Below, piece after piece: positions 1 to 7,076 of a stretch of DNA of 9,395 bases. Where the stretch lies: assembly GCA_964648005.1 (NCBI GenBank), contig CAZYKR010000172.1, forward strand, positions 1-9,395. The letters are read 5' to 3'. The notes beneath the pieces were generated by a model that worked only from the letters and a program-made list of their open reading frames with translations, was not told where the DNA came from and did not search any database. Source of the DNA: JAGQTE01 sp964648005. Lineage in GTDB: Bacteria > Actinomycetota > Acidimicrobiia > Acidimicrobiales > Acidimicrobilacustridaceae. The stretch's first letter is position 1. Every line of letters starts with the position of its first letter. The position numbers and the translations under genes were made by a program.

Positions 1-68
1 CCGTCGAGGTCGGTGGCGTCACCTACGAGCTGGCGCCGGGCGACACGCTGGTCGTGCCCACCGCTTAG
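1..68 (+). CDS. C-terminal end of a protein with a cupin-like tail (partial)
   Basis: The reading frame is open from the window edge (first full codon at base 3) to a TAG stop at 66-68 and encodes 21 residues, VEVGGVTYELAPGDTLVVPTA. The pattern of a short beta strand, then PGD followed by a hydrophobic strand and a proline, resembles the strand-turn-strand part of a cupin barrel. The histidine that normally follows the proline in a metal-binding cupin is absent because the protein ends there. The start and most of the gene lie outside the window, so the family is a guess and other beta-sandwich or barrel folds are possible. Its stop codon overlaps the stop codon of the convergent acyl-CoA dehydrogenase gene. 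That the frame is coding is supported by its codon use and by its stop meeting the neighbour's stop. Confidence 0.5.
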   Translation, partial: VEVGGVTYELAPGDTLVVPTA

Positions 69-2191
69 GCGCGCGGCAGGCCGAGCAGCCGCTCCGCCAC
101 GATGCTGCGCTGGATCTGCGCCGTCCCGCCGGCGATCGTCGCCGCCCGCGAGTAGAGGTACTCCCCCAGCACGGCGTCGGCGCCGCCGAGCAACGGCGGC
201 GCCGGACGCAGGTCGAGCGCTACGTGGTGCAGCAGCTGTTCCACTCGGGCGCCGAGCAGCTTGTCGATCGAGCCCTCGGGACCGGGAGGTTCGTCGCCGC
301 GTGCGGCCAGGCTGCGGGCGACGTGGGCCCGCAGCACCGCGACCGCGACGTCGGCCTCGGCGACGGCGCGCCGGCGGGCGGGGTCGGTCGGGCGTTCGGC
401 GATCGATGACCGCAGCTCGGCCGCCAGGCGGGCGTAGCGCGACGAGAACCCGACGTCGGCCGGGCCCCGCTCGTAGCCGACGGTGGTCATGGCGATGCGC
501 CAGCCGTCGCCGGGCGCCCCGAGCATCTGCTCGGTCGGCACGCGCACGCCGGTGAAGAACACCTCGTTGAACTCGGTATCGCCGTTGATCTGGGTGATGG
601 GACGCACCTCGATGCCCGGACTGCGCATGTCGACGAGCAGGGCCGAGATGCCCCGATGCTTCGGGGCGTCCGGGTCGGTACGCACCAGGAGCAGGCACCA
701 GTCGGCCCAGGCGGCATCACTGGTCCAGACCTTCTGACCGTCGACGACCCAGGCGTCGCCATCGCGCACGGCCCGGCAGCGCAGCGCCGCCAGGTCGGAG
801 CCGGCGTCGGGTTCGGAGAACCCCTGGCACCACACGTCGGTGCCATCGAGGAGCGGGCGCAGGAACCGTTGCTGCTGTGCCGGGGTACCGTCGTGCAGCA
901 GCGCCCGGCCGAGGAACCCGACGTGGGGCACCGGCGGGGCCCCGGCGGCACCGACCTCGTCGTTGACGATCGCTTCGAAGATCGGTGCCAGGCCGCGGCC
1001 GCCGACGTCGGTCGGCCACGACACGCCCATCCACCCGCCGGCGAACAGGGCCCGGTGCCACTCGCCCCAGAACGCCGCGCGCTCGAGGCCGCGCGTCGGG
1101 GCGGGCCGGCGCGGCGCGTGCTTGTCGAGCCAGCGCCGCAGCTCGCGTCGGAACGCCGCCTGGTCGGCCGGCTCGGCGGCATCGTCGACGTCGGGGGCGG
1201 GCGTCGCCGCCAGCCGTTCGTACTGCACGCCCTCGTCGCCGAGCAGCGCGCGACCGACCAGCGCGCGGCGCAGGTACAGGTGCGCCGGGCACTCCCAGGT
1301 CATGCCGAGGCCACCCCACACCTGGATCGCCGCCTCGGTCACCTCCCGTGCCACCGACGACGCCCACGCCTTGGCGACGCGCGCCGCCGCCAGCGTCTCG
1401 GCGGCCGATGCGCCGGCGTCCACCAGGGCGGCGGCGTGCCACGTGGCCGAGCGGGCCGCCTCGATCGACACCAGCTGATCGGCACAGAGGTGTTGCACCG
1501 CCTGGAACGACCCCACGGGCCGGTCGAACTGGTGCCGGGCGACGGCGTGCGCCACGGCGGCGTCGAGCGCGCCGGCCATGGTGCCGACGAGGTCGGCAGC
1601 GACGAGCACGAGCGCCACGGCACTGAAGCGGCCGAGCGCGGCGGCGTCGCCCACCTTCCCGATGATCACCTCGTCCGAGACCTCTGCAGCCTGGCGGGTG
1701 AGGTCTGCGACCGCGCGCTCCCCCAGCACCCGGGTGCACCCGGTCACGCCGACCTTGCCGAACCCGACGGCCAGCGCCCCGCGGCGCCAGTCGAACGCGA
1801 TGCCCCGCTGGCCGATGGCGCCGACGCCGTCGGCAAAGATCAGCGCCCCGCCGCGACCGGCGACGAACCCCTCCATCGGGCCCGTGCCGTCGCCGCCGGT
1901 CAGCGCCACCAGCTCGATGGCGAGCTGCGTGCCGAGGAACGGCACCGGCACGGGACCGCGGGCCAGTCCCTCGACCACCAGCGCGGTGTCGAGCACGCCG
2001 GCGCCGGCACCGCCCACGCTCACCGGCGCCCGCATCGCCCACAGGCCGGCCTGCACGAGCGCCTGATGCGCGGCGGTGTCCATCGCTAAGCGCTCGTCCG
2101 GCGCCGGTGGCGTGACGGGATGCGCGGCCACCAGCCGCCTCACGGTGTCGACGAGCAGGTGCTGTTCTGGGGTGAGCGCGACGCCGGGCAT
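65..2191 (-). CDS. Fused two-domain acyl-CoA dehydrogenase (FadE34-like)
   Basis: This 708-residue protein contains two acyl-CoA dehydrogenase units in tandem, the architecture of mycobacterial fused FadE proteins such as FadE34, which is of similar length. Such enzymes oxidise acyl-CoA to trans-2-enoyl-CoA with FAD and pass electrons to ETF. The first half (about 1-335) has a weak middle domain but carries the FAD-contacting RHQFDRPVGSFQAVQ segment (219-233) and GGLGMTWE (293-300), whose E300 sits where FadE-type enzymes keep the catalytic base. The second half (about 343-708) carries the FAD/substrate segments QGFSEPDAGSD (456-466) and GQKVWTS (485-491) and ends in IAGGTAQIQR (686-695), where the classical catalytic Glu is replaced by Gly. 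The halves therefore look complementary and probably form one active site. The ATG lies 16 bases after the MDMPI-like gene, so the two are probably co-transcribed. The substrate cannot be read from sequence; fatty, branched or steroid side-chain acyl-CoA are all possible. Confidence 0.9.
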   Translation of the reverse strand: MPGVALTPEQHLLVDTVRRLVAAHPVTPPAPDERLAMDTAAHQALVQAGLWAMRAPVSVGGAGAGVLDTALVVEGLARGPVPVPFLGTQLAIELVALTGGDGTGPMEGFVAGRGGALIFADGVGAIGQRGIAFDWRRGALAVGFGKVGVTGCTRVLGERAVADLTRQAAEVSDEVIIGKVGDAAALGRFSAVALVLVAADLVGTMAGALDAAVAHAVARHQFDRPVGSFQAVQHLCADQLVSIEAARSATWHAAALVDAGASAAETLAAARVAKAWASSVAREVTEAAIQVWGGLGMTWECPAHLYLRRALVGRALLGDEGVQYERLAATPAPDVDDAAEPADQAAFRRELRRWLDKHAPRRPAPTRGLERAAFWGEWHRALFAGGWMGVSWPTDVGGRGLAPIFEAIVNDEVGAAGAPPVPHVGFLGRALLHDGTPAQQQRFLRPLLDGTDVWCQGFSEPDAGSDLAALRCRAVRDGDAWVVDGQKVWTSDAAWADWCLLLVRTDPDAPKHRGISALLVDMRSPGIEVRPITQINGDTEFNEVFFTGVRVPTEQMLGAPGDGWRIAMTTVGYERGPADVGFSSRYARLAAELRSSIAERPTDPARRRAVAEADVAVAVLRAHVARSLAARGDEPPGPEGSIDKLLGARVEQLLHHVALDLRPAPPLLGGADAVLGEYLYSRAATIAGGTAQIQRSIVAERLLGLPRA

Positions 2192-2207
2192 CGGCTCAGC
2201 ATGCCTC

Positions 2208-2855
2208 TCAGGCGAGGCGGTCGGCCAAGACGCGCACGCCGTCGCCGTCGAGCTCGTCGAGTGCGACCCGGCGCCCGGCGGCAGCGAGCACCAGCGCTTC
2301 GCCCGGGCCCGACACCGTCGGACCGTCGCCTCCGGACCAGTCCACGTCGGTGGCCTCGAGGCGCAACCCGGCGATGGCCTTGGCCGTCGAGAACATCTTC
2401 GAGTCCACCTGCGGCAGCAGCTCGAGCGCGGCGACCAGGCGATCGGACGGCACGTTGCGGGGCTTGCCCAACGGTCGCCGCATGTCCTGGTTGTGGATCA
2501 GGTGGTCGAGGAAGCCGTCCGGGTAGGCGATCGTGCGCGAGATCCCTTTGCGGGGATGCCTGGCGATCATCTCGTCGTCCCAGAACCGACGGAGCTCGTC
2601 GGGCGAGCGATCGTCCGCGAAGGACTTCGACAGCTCGAAGCTCGCCTTCGGGATGTTCCCCCGATAGCGCAGCACCGACACCAGCACCGTCGGCATCGGC
2701 GTCGTGTGCCCGAGGCACATGTGTCCGATGACGTCCTTGACCCGCCAGCCGTCGCACAGGCTGGCGACGTCGAGCTCGTCGTCGGAGCAGTCGTGCAACA
2801 GCCCGCCCATGTCTTCGACCTCGGCCCACATGAGCGCCTCGTGATCGGCCACCAT
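2208..2855 (-). CDS. Maleylpyruvate isomerase-family, probably mycothiol-dependent protein (DinB/MDMPI fold)
   Basis: This 215-residue protein has the hallmarks of the actinobacterial TIGR03083/MDMPI group. CDGWRVKDVIGHM (34-46) matches the conserved 'GW.v.dv..H' block and gives H45. DHLIHNQDMRRPLG (117-130) matches the 'H..D.rrplG' block and gives D117 and H121. The C-terminal part (about 165-215, GPGEALVLAAAGR) resembles the small SCP2-like domain of the family. In characterised MDMPI the metal ligands are His, Glu and His; here the middle ligand would be Asp. The actual reaction is unknown, as most members are annotated only as thiol-dependent transferases or isomerases. The start at 2855 is chosen for the GAGGAG site just upstream. 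The frame continues open upstream to 3008, but that extension runs into the end of xylA and has no family similarity. The acyl-CoA dehydrogenase gene follows after 16 bases. Confidence 0.83.
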   Translation of the reverse strand: MVADHEALMWAEVEDMGGLLHDCSDDELDVASLCDGWRVKDVIGHMCLGHTTPMPTVLVSVLRYRGNIPKASFELSKSFADDRSPDELRRFWDDEMIARHPRKGISRTIAYPDGFLDHLIHNQDMRRPLGKPRNVPSDRLVAALELLPQVDSKMFSTAKAIAGLRLEATDVDWSGGDGPTVSGPGEALVLAAAGRRVALDELDGDGVRVLADRLA

Positions 2856-2857
2856 CA

Positions 2858-2891
2858 CTCTCCTCGCTGCACCTGCAGAGCGGAGATCGTA
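2858..2891 (-). promoter_or_regulatory. Candidate promoter and ribosome binding site of the MDMPI-like gene
   Basis: Reading the minus strand, a TACGAT hexamer (2891-2886) fits a TANNNT -10 box. GAGGAG (2865-2860) is a strong Shine-Dalgarno sequence four bases before ATG 2855 (the G-rich run extends to 2858), and it decides that start. The predicted leader is roughly 25 bases. No convincing -35 box is seen. The -10 candidate overlaps a tandem repeat of AGATCGT (plus-strand 2884-2890 and 2891-2897). Confidence 0.4.
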
Positions 2892-2919
2892 GATCGTGCC
2901 CCCGGGAGCGGCGACGATC
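2884..2919. repeat. Tandem AGATCGT repeat with a downstream inverted copy of GATCGT
   Basis: On the plus strand AGATCGT occurs twice back to back (2884-2897), and ACGATC, the inverse of GATCGT, occurs at 2914-2919. The arrangement lies in the 67-base gap between the end of xylA and the start of the MDMPI-like gene. It could be an operator or a weak hairpin (6-base stem, 16-base loop) after xylA. There is no T-run on either side, so an intrinsic terminator is not supported. Confidence 0.3.
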
Positions 2920-2922
2920 GGC

Positions 2923-4095
2923 TCATCGCAGGCCGAGCAGGAGCTCGGTGACGAGCTGATCGAGGCGCTCGTGCCCGCGGCCGGCGGCGGCGAGCGCCGC
3001 CAGGTCATAGCCCGCCGCCTCGGCGCGCAGCGCGGCGAGGCCCTCGGGCGACGCGTCGGCCCACGTCGCCTCGGCGAGCCCTGCCACCTGCGCGGCGGCC
3101 AGCGCGTCGGCGATCTCGGGGTCGACGGCGAAGCGGCGCGCCTTGTCCGCCAGGATCAGGTAGGTCCGCATGCAGCCGCGGGCGAAGTCCCACACGCCGT
3201 CGGCGCCCTCGGTGCGGTAGGGGTGGGCGTCGAAGTGCCGGCAGCCGTCCCAGCCGGCGTCCTCGAGCAGCTTGACGGTGTAGAAGGCGTCGCGGATGCC
3301 CTCGGACCCGAAGCGGAAGTCCTGGTCGTACTTGCCGATCCGCTGGGCGTTGAGGTCGATGTGGAAGAGCTTGTCGTGCCACAGCGCCTGGGCTACAGCG
3401 TGGGTGAACGACAGGCCCGACATCGTCTCGTGGGCGAACTCCGGGTTGAGGCCGACCATGGCGGGCCACTCCAGCTCGTCGATGAAGGCCAGCGCATGCC
3501 CGACCGTGGGCAGCAGCAGGTCGCCGCGGGGTTCGTTGGGCTTGGGCTCGAGGGCGAAGCGCAGGTCGTACCCCTGGGCGCGGGCGTGGGCGCAGCAGAG
3601 GTTGACCGCCTCGGCGTGGCGGTCGAGCGCGGCGGCGACGTCGATCGCCGCCTCGGCCTCGACACCCTCGCGCCCGCCCCACATCACGTACACCGTGGCG
3701 CCGAGCTCGACGCCGAGGTCGATGGCGTCGAGCGTCTTGGCGACGGCGTAGCGGCGGACCCGTGGGTCGTTGGCGGTGAAGGCGCCGTCGCGGAATACCG
3801 GGTCGCTGAACAGGTTGGTGGTCGCCATCGGCACGACCAGGCCGGTCTCGTCGAGCGTCGCCTGGAAGCGGGCGACGATGGCGTCGCGTTCGGCGGCGGA
3901 CGACCCCGGCGGCACCAGGTCGTCATCATGGAGGTTCACTCCGTAGGCCCCGAGCTCGGCCAGGCGACGCACGCTGTCGCACGGGTCGAGCGGCGCGCGC
4001 ACCTCGCGGCCGAACGGGTCCCGGCCCGGGTTGCCGACGGTCCACAGGCCGAAGGTGAACTTGTGCTCGGGTCGCGGGGTCAGGGCCTCGGTCAT
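2923..4095 (-). CDS. xylA: Xylose isomerase
   Basis: XylA interconverts D-xylose and D-xylulose (also glucose and fructose) in the cytoplasm, as a tetramer with two divalent metals per subunit. The 390-residue protein has the usual length of the actinobacterial (class I) type and matches the Streptomyces enzyme throughout with an offset of about two residues. Visible are TFGLWTVG (14-21), F28 that reaches into the partner's active site, catalytic H56 in HDDDL, F96, W139 in WGGREG, and E183/K185 in EPKPNEPRGD. The metal ligands E183, E219, D247 and D289 (site 1) and H222, D257 and D259 (site 2) are all present, so the enzyme should be active. The start at 4095 matches the family N-terminus; the frame is open further upstream only as an antisense extension over xylB. 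It is transcribed divergently from xylB. A TAGCGT box seven bases before the ATG and the lack of a Shine-Dalgarno sequence suggest a leaderless mRNA. Confidence 0.97.
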   Translation of the reverse strand: MTEALTPRPEHKFTFGLWTVGNPGRDPFGREVRAPLDPCDSVRRLAELGAYGVNLHDDDLVPPGSSAAERDAIVARFQATLDETGLVVPMATTNLFSDPVFRDGAFTANDPRVRRYAVAKTLDAIDLGVELGATVYVMWGGREGVEAEAAIDVAAALDRHAEAVNLCCAHARAQGYDLRFALEPKPNEPRGDLLLPTVGHALAFIDELEWPAMVGLNPEFAHETMSGLSFTHAVAQALWHDKLFHIDLNAQRIGKYDQDFRFGSEGIRDAFYTVKLLEDAGWDGCRHFDAHPYRTEGADGVWDFARGCMRTYLILADKARRFAVDPEIADALAAAQVAGLAEATWADASPEGLAALRAEAAGYDLAALAAAGRGHERLDQLVTELLLGLR

Positions 4096-4162
4096 GTCCG
4101 AGACGCTAGGCGGCCCGTAGGGTGTGGCGCTGCTGGCCGTGACTCGTGGACAGGAGCATGCG
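4096..4162. promoter_or_regulatory. Divergent xylA/xylB promoter region
   Basis: This 67-base gap separates two start codons pointing outward. On the minus strand TAGCGT (4108-4103) lies seven bases before the xylA ATG, the spacing expected for transcription starting at the start codon. On the plus strand TAGGGT (4118-4123) is the best -10 for xylB and predicts a leader of about 30 bases that contains CAGGAG. TAGGCG (4107-4112), overlapping the xylA box at CTAG (4106-4109), is a weaker alternative. No clear -35 box and no clean inverted repeat for a XylR-type repressor could be identified. Confidence 0.5.
4151..4156 (+). promoter_or_regulatory. Ribosome binding site of xylB
   Basis: CAGGAG lies six bases before ATG 4163 and decides that start over the in-frame GTG codons at 4124 and 4139. 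The protein from 4163 begins MPLVAGVDSSTQ, which fits the family N-terminus. Confidence 0.7.
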
Positions 4163-5620
4163 ATGCCGCTGGTCGCCGGGGTGGACTCGTCCACGCAGAG
4201 CACCAAGGTCGAGCTGCGCGACGCCGACGACGGGCGCCTAGCCGGCACCGGGCGGGCGCCGCATCCGGTTGTGACCCCGCCGGTCGCCGAACAGGATCCG
4301 CAGGCCTGGTGGGACGCGCTCGAGGCGGCGCTGGCGGAAGCGCGCGCTGCCGCCGGTGCCTCTACGGCGGATGTCGGCGCCATCGCCGTCGCCGGGCAGC
4401 AGCACGGCATGGTGGCGCTCGGCGCGGACGACGGCGTGCTGCGCCCGGCGAAGCTGTGGAACGACACAACGTCGGCGCCCGACGCCGCCGCCCTCGTGGC
4501 GGCGTTGCCCGGCGGCGCGGCCGCCTGGGCGTCGGCGTGCGGCAGCGTGCCGGTGGCATCGTTCACGGTCGCCAAGCTGGCGTGGCTCCGCCGCAACGAG
4601 CCCGACGTGTGGGCGCGCCTGGCCCGGGTGTGCCTGCCGCACGACTGGCTGACGCTGCGCCTCACCGGCCGTCACGTGACCGATCGTGGCGACGCCTCGG
4701 GTACCGGCTACTGGTCGCCGGCCGAGGGCACGTACCGGTTCGACCTGCTGGCGCTGGTCGACGATGGGCTCGACTGGCCGGCGATGGTGCCCGCCGTGCT
4801 CGGACCCGCCGAGGCCGCCGGCGTCTGGCGCCCGGAGGGCGGCGGCGAGGTGCTCGTCGGCCCCGGCACGGGCGACAACATGGCCGCGGCGGTCGGCATC
4901 GGCCTGGCACCGGGCGACCTGGCGGTGTCGATCGGGACCTCCGGTGTGCTCACGTCGGTCGCCGACTCGCCTTCCGTCGACCCGACCGGCACCGTGGCCG
5001 GGTTCGCCGACGCCACCGGCCGGTTCCTACCACTGGTGTGCACCCTCAACGCCGCCAAGGTCACCGACGCCATCGCCCGCCTGCTGGGCGTCGACGGCGC
5101 TGGATTGGACGCGCTCGTCACCGAGGCGGCGCCCGGCGCCGGCGGCCTGGTGCTCGTGCCGTACCTCGACGGCGAGCGGACCCCGAACCGCCCCGACGCC
5201 ACCGGCGTACTCGCCGGGCTACGTTCGGACGTGACGCAGGCGCAACTGGCGCGCGCCGCCGTCGAGGGCGTGGTGTGCGGACTGCTCGATGGCCTCGACG
5301 CCCTCGGCGCGCACAACCCGGTCGACGACGGGGACCTGTGGGTCGTCGGCGGTGGCGCCCGCTCCGCCGCCTACCGCCAGGTGTTCGCCGACCTGGCGGG
5401 ACGCCCGGTGCGCCGCTCCGGCATCGACGAGCCCGTCGCCACCGGCGCCGCCGTGCAGGCCGCCGCCGTGCTGCACGGCCGTGCCGTCGACGAAGTGCGC
5501 TCTGCGTGGTCGGCGGTCGCCGCCGACCGCACCGACGCTGCGCTCACCGAGCCCTGCCTCGACGCCGACCAGGCCGCCGCCATCCGGGCCGCCTACGCCG
5601 CACGGCGCGACCGCTGCTGA
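4163..5620 (+). CDS. xylB: Xylulokinase
   Basis: XylB, a FGGY-family sugar kinase, phosphorylates D-xylulose with ATP to xylulose 5-phosphate, the entry to the pentose phosphate pathway. The protein has 485 residues, the normal length. It shows the phosphate-binding GVDSSTQSTK (6-15), the xylulokinase motif GQQHGMV (78-84), LWNDTTS (98-104), the GTGDNMAAAVG segment (235-245) with catalytic base D238, IGTSG (257-261) and the adenosine-binding VVGGGARS (394-401). The start is set by CAGGAG at 4151. It lies divergent to xylA, so the pair makes the complete isomerase pathway from xylose, while transport must be encoded elsewhere. It converges on the lipoprotein gene, with only 23 bases between the two stops and no visible terminator hairpin. 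Confidence 0.96.
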   Translation: MPLVAGVDSSTQSTKVELRDADDGRLAGTGRAPHPVVTPPVAEQDPQAWWDALEAALAEARAAAGASTADVGAIAVAGQQHGMVALGADDGVLRPAKLWNDTTSAPDAAALVAALPGGAAAWASACGSVPVASFTVAKLAWLRRNEPDVWARLARVCLPHDWLTLRLTGRHVTDRGDASGTGYWSPAEGTYRFDLLALVDDGLDWPAMVPAVLGPAEAAGVWRPEGGGEVLVGPGTGDNMAAAVGIGLAPGDLAVSIGTSGVLTSVADSPSVDPTGTVAGFADATGRFLPLVCTLNAAKVTDAIARLLGVDGAGLDALVTEAAPGAGGLVLVPYLDGERTPNRPDATGVLAGLRSDVTQAQLARAAVEGVVCGLLDGLDALGAHNPVDDGDLWVVGGGARSAAYRQVFADLAGRPVRRSGIDEPVATGAAVQAAAVLHGRAVDEVRSAWSAVAADRTDAALTEPCLDADQAAAIRAAYAARRDRC

Positions 5621-5643
5621 CGGCACCTGCGAACAACGACCCC

Positions 5644-6357
5644 TCAGCCGACCGGGAGGTCCGGGGCGAGGGCGGCCGCGGCCTCGTCGAGGCAGGCGGC
5701 GGTGACGTGCAGGCCGTCGTCCATCAGGCAACGCTCGGCCACGACCTCGCCCGTGCCGAGGAGCTCGGCGAGGTCGGCGACCACGACGTTCGGGCGGTCA
5801 GCGGCTTCGGCGGCGGCGAGGCGGTGGATGCGCCGGTTCGTCTCGGCGACGGCCGGATCGTCAGTGGCGACGTGGCCGACCCACACCACGGTCGTGTCGG
5901 ACCCGGCGAAGGTGTCGAAGACCTCGCCGATGCGACGGCGGTACTCGACGTCCCACACCGGGGCGTCGGCGAAGGGCGCCACAACGGCACCGGAGGCGTC
6001 GCGCAGGTCCTGGGCGTCGTTGGACCCGACGGAGAACACCAGCACCGTCGGCGGGAAGTCCCGGGCCAACTCCGCCAGGCGCGCCGGCCAGTCGAAGGTG
6101 TCGGGCCGCGCCAGCCCGGACCCTTCCTCGCCGATCACCTTCACGTCGACGCCAGCCGGCACCTGTGAGCGCAGCGCCGCGCCGAGCCCGACCGAGATGG
6201 AGTCGCCGGCCACCGTCACCTTGTCCGTCGTCGTCGGCTGCGACACCCCCGACGCGCCGGCGGTCGGCTCGCTGGAAGAGCATCCCACCGCCACGCCCCC
6301 GCCGAGCAGGACGGCCACGGCGGCGACCAGGACGAGCAGCGTTCGGGAGCGGTGCAC
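5644..6357 (-). CDS. SGNH/GDSL-type hydrolase, predicted lipoprotein
   Basis: This 237-residue protein begins with a basic stretch (residues 2-5), a hydrophobic core (6-24) and a lipobox-like AVGC ending at C26, so it is probably exported and lipid-anchored. A Ser/Thr-rich linker (27-45) leads to an SGNH hydrolase domain: GDSISVG (51-57) with nucleophile S53, GSND (111-114) with the oxyanion Asn, and DGLH (214-217) giving D214 and H217 of the triad. Family members are esterases, acyl-ester hydrolases or deacetylases, and the substrate here is unknown. Lying next to the xylose genes, a role in deacetylating plant xylan is conceivable but unsupported beyond position. The start codon is GTG (6357-6355). 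No Shine-Dalgarno sequence is seen, and a TAGAAC hexamer lies six bases upstream, so leaderless expression is possible. Confidence 0.85.
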   Translation of the reverse strand: MHRSRTLLVLVAAVAVLLGGGVAVGCSSSEPTAGASGVSQPTTTDKVTVAGDSISVGLGAALRSQVPAGVDVKVIGEEGSGLARPDTFDWPARLAELARDFPPTVLVFSVGSNDAQDLRDASGAVVAPFADAPVWDVEYRRRIGEVFDTFAGSDTTVVWVGHVATDDPAVAETNRRIHRLAAAEAADRPNVVVADLAELLGTGEVVAERCLMDDGLHVTAACLDEAAAALAPDLPVG

Positions 6358-6395
6358 CGCACCGTTCTAGGCGAGCCGGGCGCGAGGCTGGGGGC
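6358..6395. promoter_or_regulatory. Divergent promoter of lipoprotein and nitroreductase genes
   Basis: The 38-base gap contains CTAG (6367-6370). On the minus strand TAGAAC (6369-6364) lies six bases before the lipoprotein GTG. On the plus strand TAGGCG (6368-6373) lies 22 bases before ATG 6396, with GAGG (6384-6387) as a ribosome binding site eight bases before that ATG. Both hexamers miss the final T of TANNNT, so the call is weaker than for the trmO region. The two candidate -10 boxes share the same central TA. Confidence 0.4.
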
Positions 6396-7076
6396 ATGGA
6401 CGCCTACGAGGCCATCACCACCACCCGCGCCATCCGCCGCTACCGCGACGAACCGATCCCCGAGGCCGACCTCAACCGCATCCTGTTCGCCGCCACCCGG
6501 GCACCATCGGGGTCGAACCGCCAGCCGTTCCGCTTCCTGGTGCTGCGACACGGCCCTGCCGCCCTCGAGGCCCGCAAGGTACTGGCCCGGTGCTTCGCCT
6601 CGCTGTGGGGCGCCAAGCGAGCCGGCGACGGGTACGACACCGGTACGGGCACGGACCCGACCTCACCCAAGGCACGGATGGCGGCGACCATGCAGCACTT
6701 CGTCGACCACATCGCGGATGCCCCCGTCATCGTGCTGGCCTGCACCCGGGCCCGTCACGGCGGCGTCCTGCACGACGGCGCGTCGGTGTACCCGGCGTGC
6801 CAGAACCTGCTGCTGGCGGCGCGCGCCCTCGGCTACGGCGGGGTGATGACCAACTGGCACCAGGGCGAGGCGGCGCACCTGGCGCAGATCTGTGCCATCC
6901 CCGACGACGTCACCATCGCCGCCGTCATCCCCCTCGGTCGACCGGTCGGCCACCACGGGCCGGTGCGGCGCCGGCCGCTCGGTGACCTGGTCTACGAGGA
7001 CCGTTGGGAGGCGTCGGCGCCGTGGGCCGCCGACCCGCCCGGCACCCGTTTCACCGGCGGTCCTCCCGCGCCGTGA
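6396..7076 (+). CDS. Nitroreductase-family FMN oxidoreductase
   Basis: This 226-residue protein belongs to the nitroreductase fold, whose members bind FMN as dimers and reduce nitro, quinone, enone or halogenated aromatic compounds with NAD(P)H. Seen are the N-terminal FMN-phosphate segment TTRAIRRYRDEPIP (9-22), RAPSGSNRQPFRFLV (35-49), the central helix DGASVYPACQNLLLAARALGYGG (127-149, listed here only to place it), and the C-terminal PLGRPVG (179-185) with basic residues R191-R193. The substrate cannot be deduced. The start is supported by GAGG eight bases upstream. The last eight residues are encoded in a 26-base overlap with the convergent crotonase gene. F420-linked nitroreductases (Ddn type) have a different fold, so this one is most likely FMN-dependent. 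Confidence 0.9.
   Translation: MDAYEAITTTRAIRRYRDEPIPEADLNRILFAATRAPSGSNRQPFRFLVLRHGPAALEARKVLARCFASLWGAKRAGDGYDTGTGTDPTSPKARMAATMQHFVDHIADAPVIVLACTRARHGGVLHDGASVYPACQNLLLAARALGYGGVMTNWHQGEAAHLAQICAIPDDVTIAAVIPLGRPVGHHGPVRRRPLGDLVYEDRWEASAPWAADPPGTRFTGGPPAP

Noticed and set aside
656..2089. A 477-codon plus-strand frame antisense to the acyl-CoA dehydrogenase gene
   Set aside because: The product has no recognisable domain, and the opposite strand encodes an unmistakable enzyme over the whole span.
2892..2919. A transcription terminator after xylA
   Set aside because: The only stem is six bases long with a 16-base loop and no T-run follows it.
4124..4162. An N-terminal extension of xylB from in-frame GTG codons at 4124 or 4139
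   Set aside because: The added residues do not match xylulokinases, the region is needed as promoter and leader, and CAGGAG is placed correctly for ATG 4163.
5621..5643. A bidirectional terminator between xylB and the lipoprotein gene
   Set aside because: The 23 bases show no inverted repeat able to form a stable hairpin.
2896..6168. A stop-free plus-strand frame of 1090 codons crossing the xylA, xylB and lipoprotein genes
   Set aside because: It runs antisense to xylA and the lipoprotein gene and out of frame with xylB, all three of which have intact family motifs. Its product is a low-complexity Arg/Gly/Ala/Val-rich string typical of shadow frames in GC-rich DNA.
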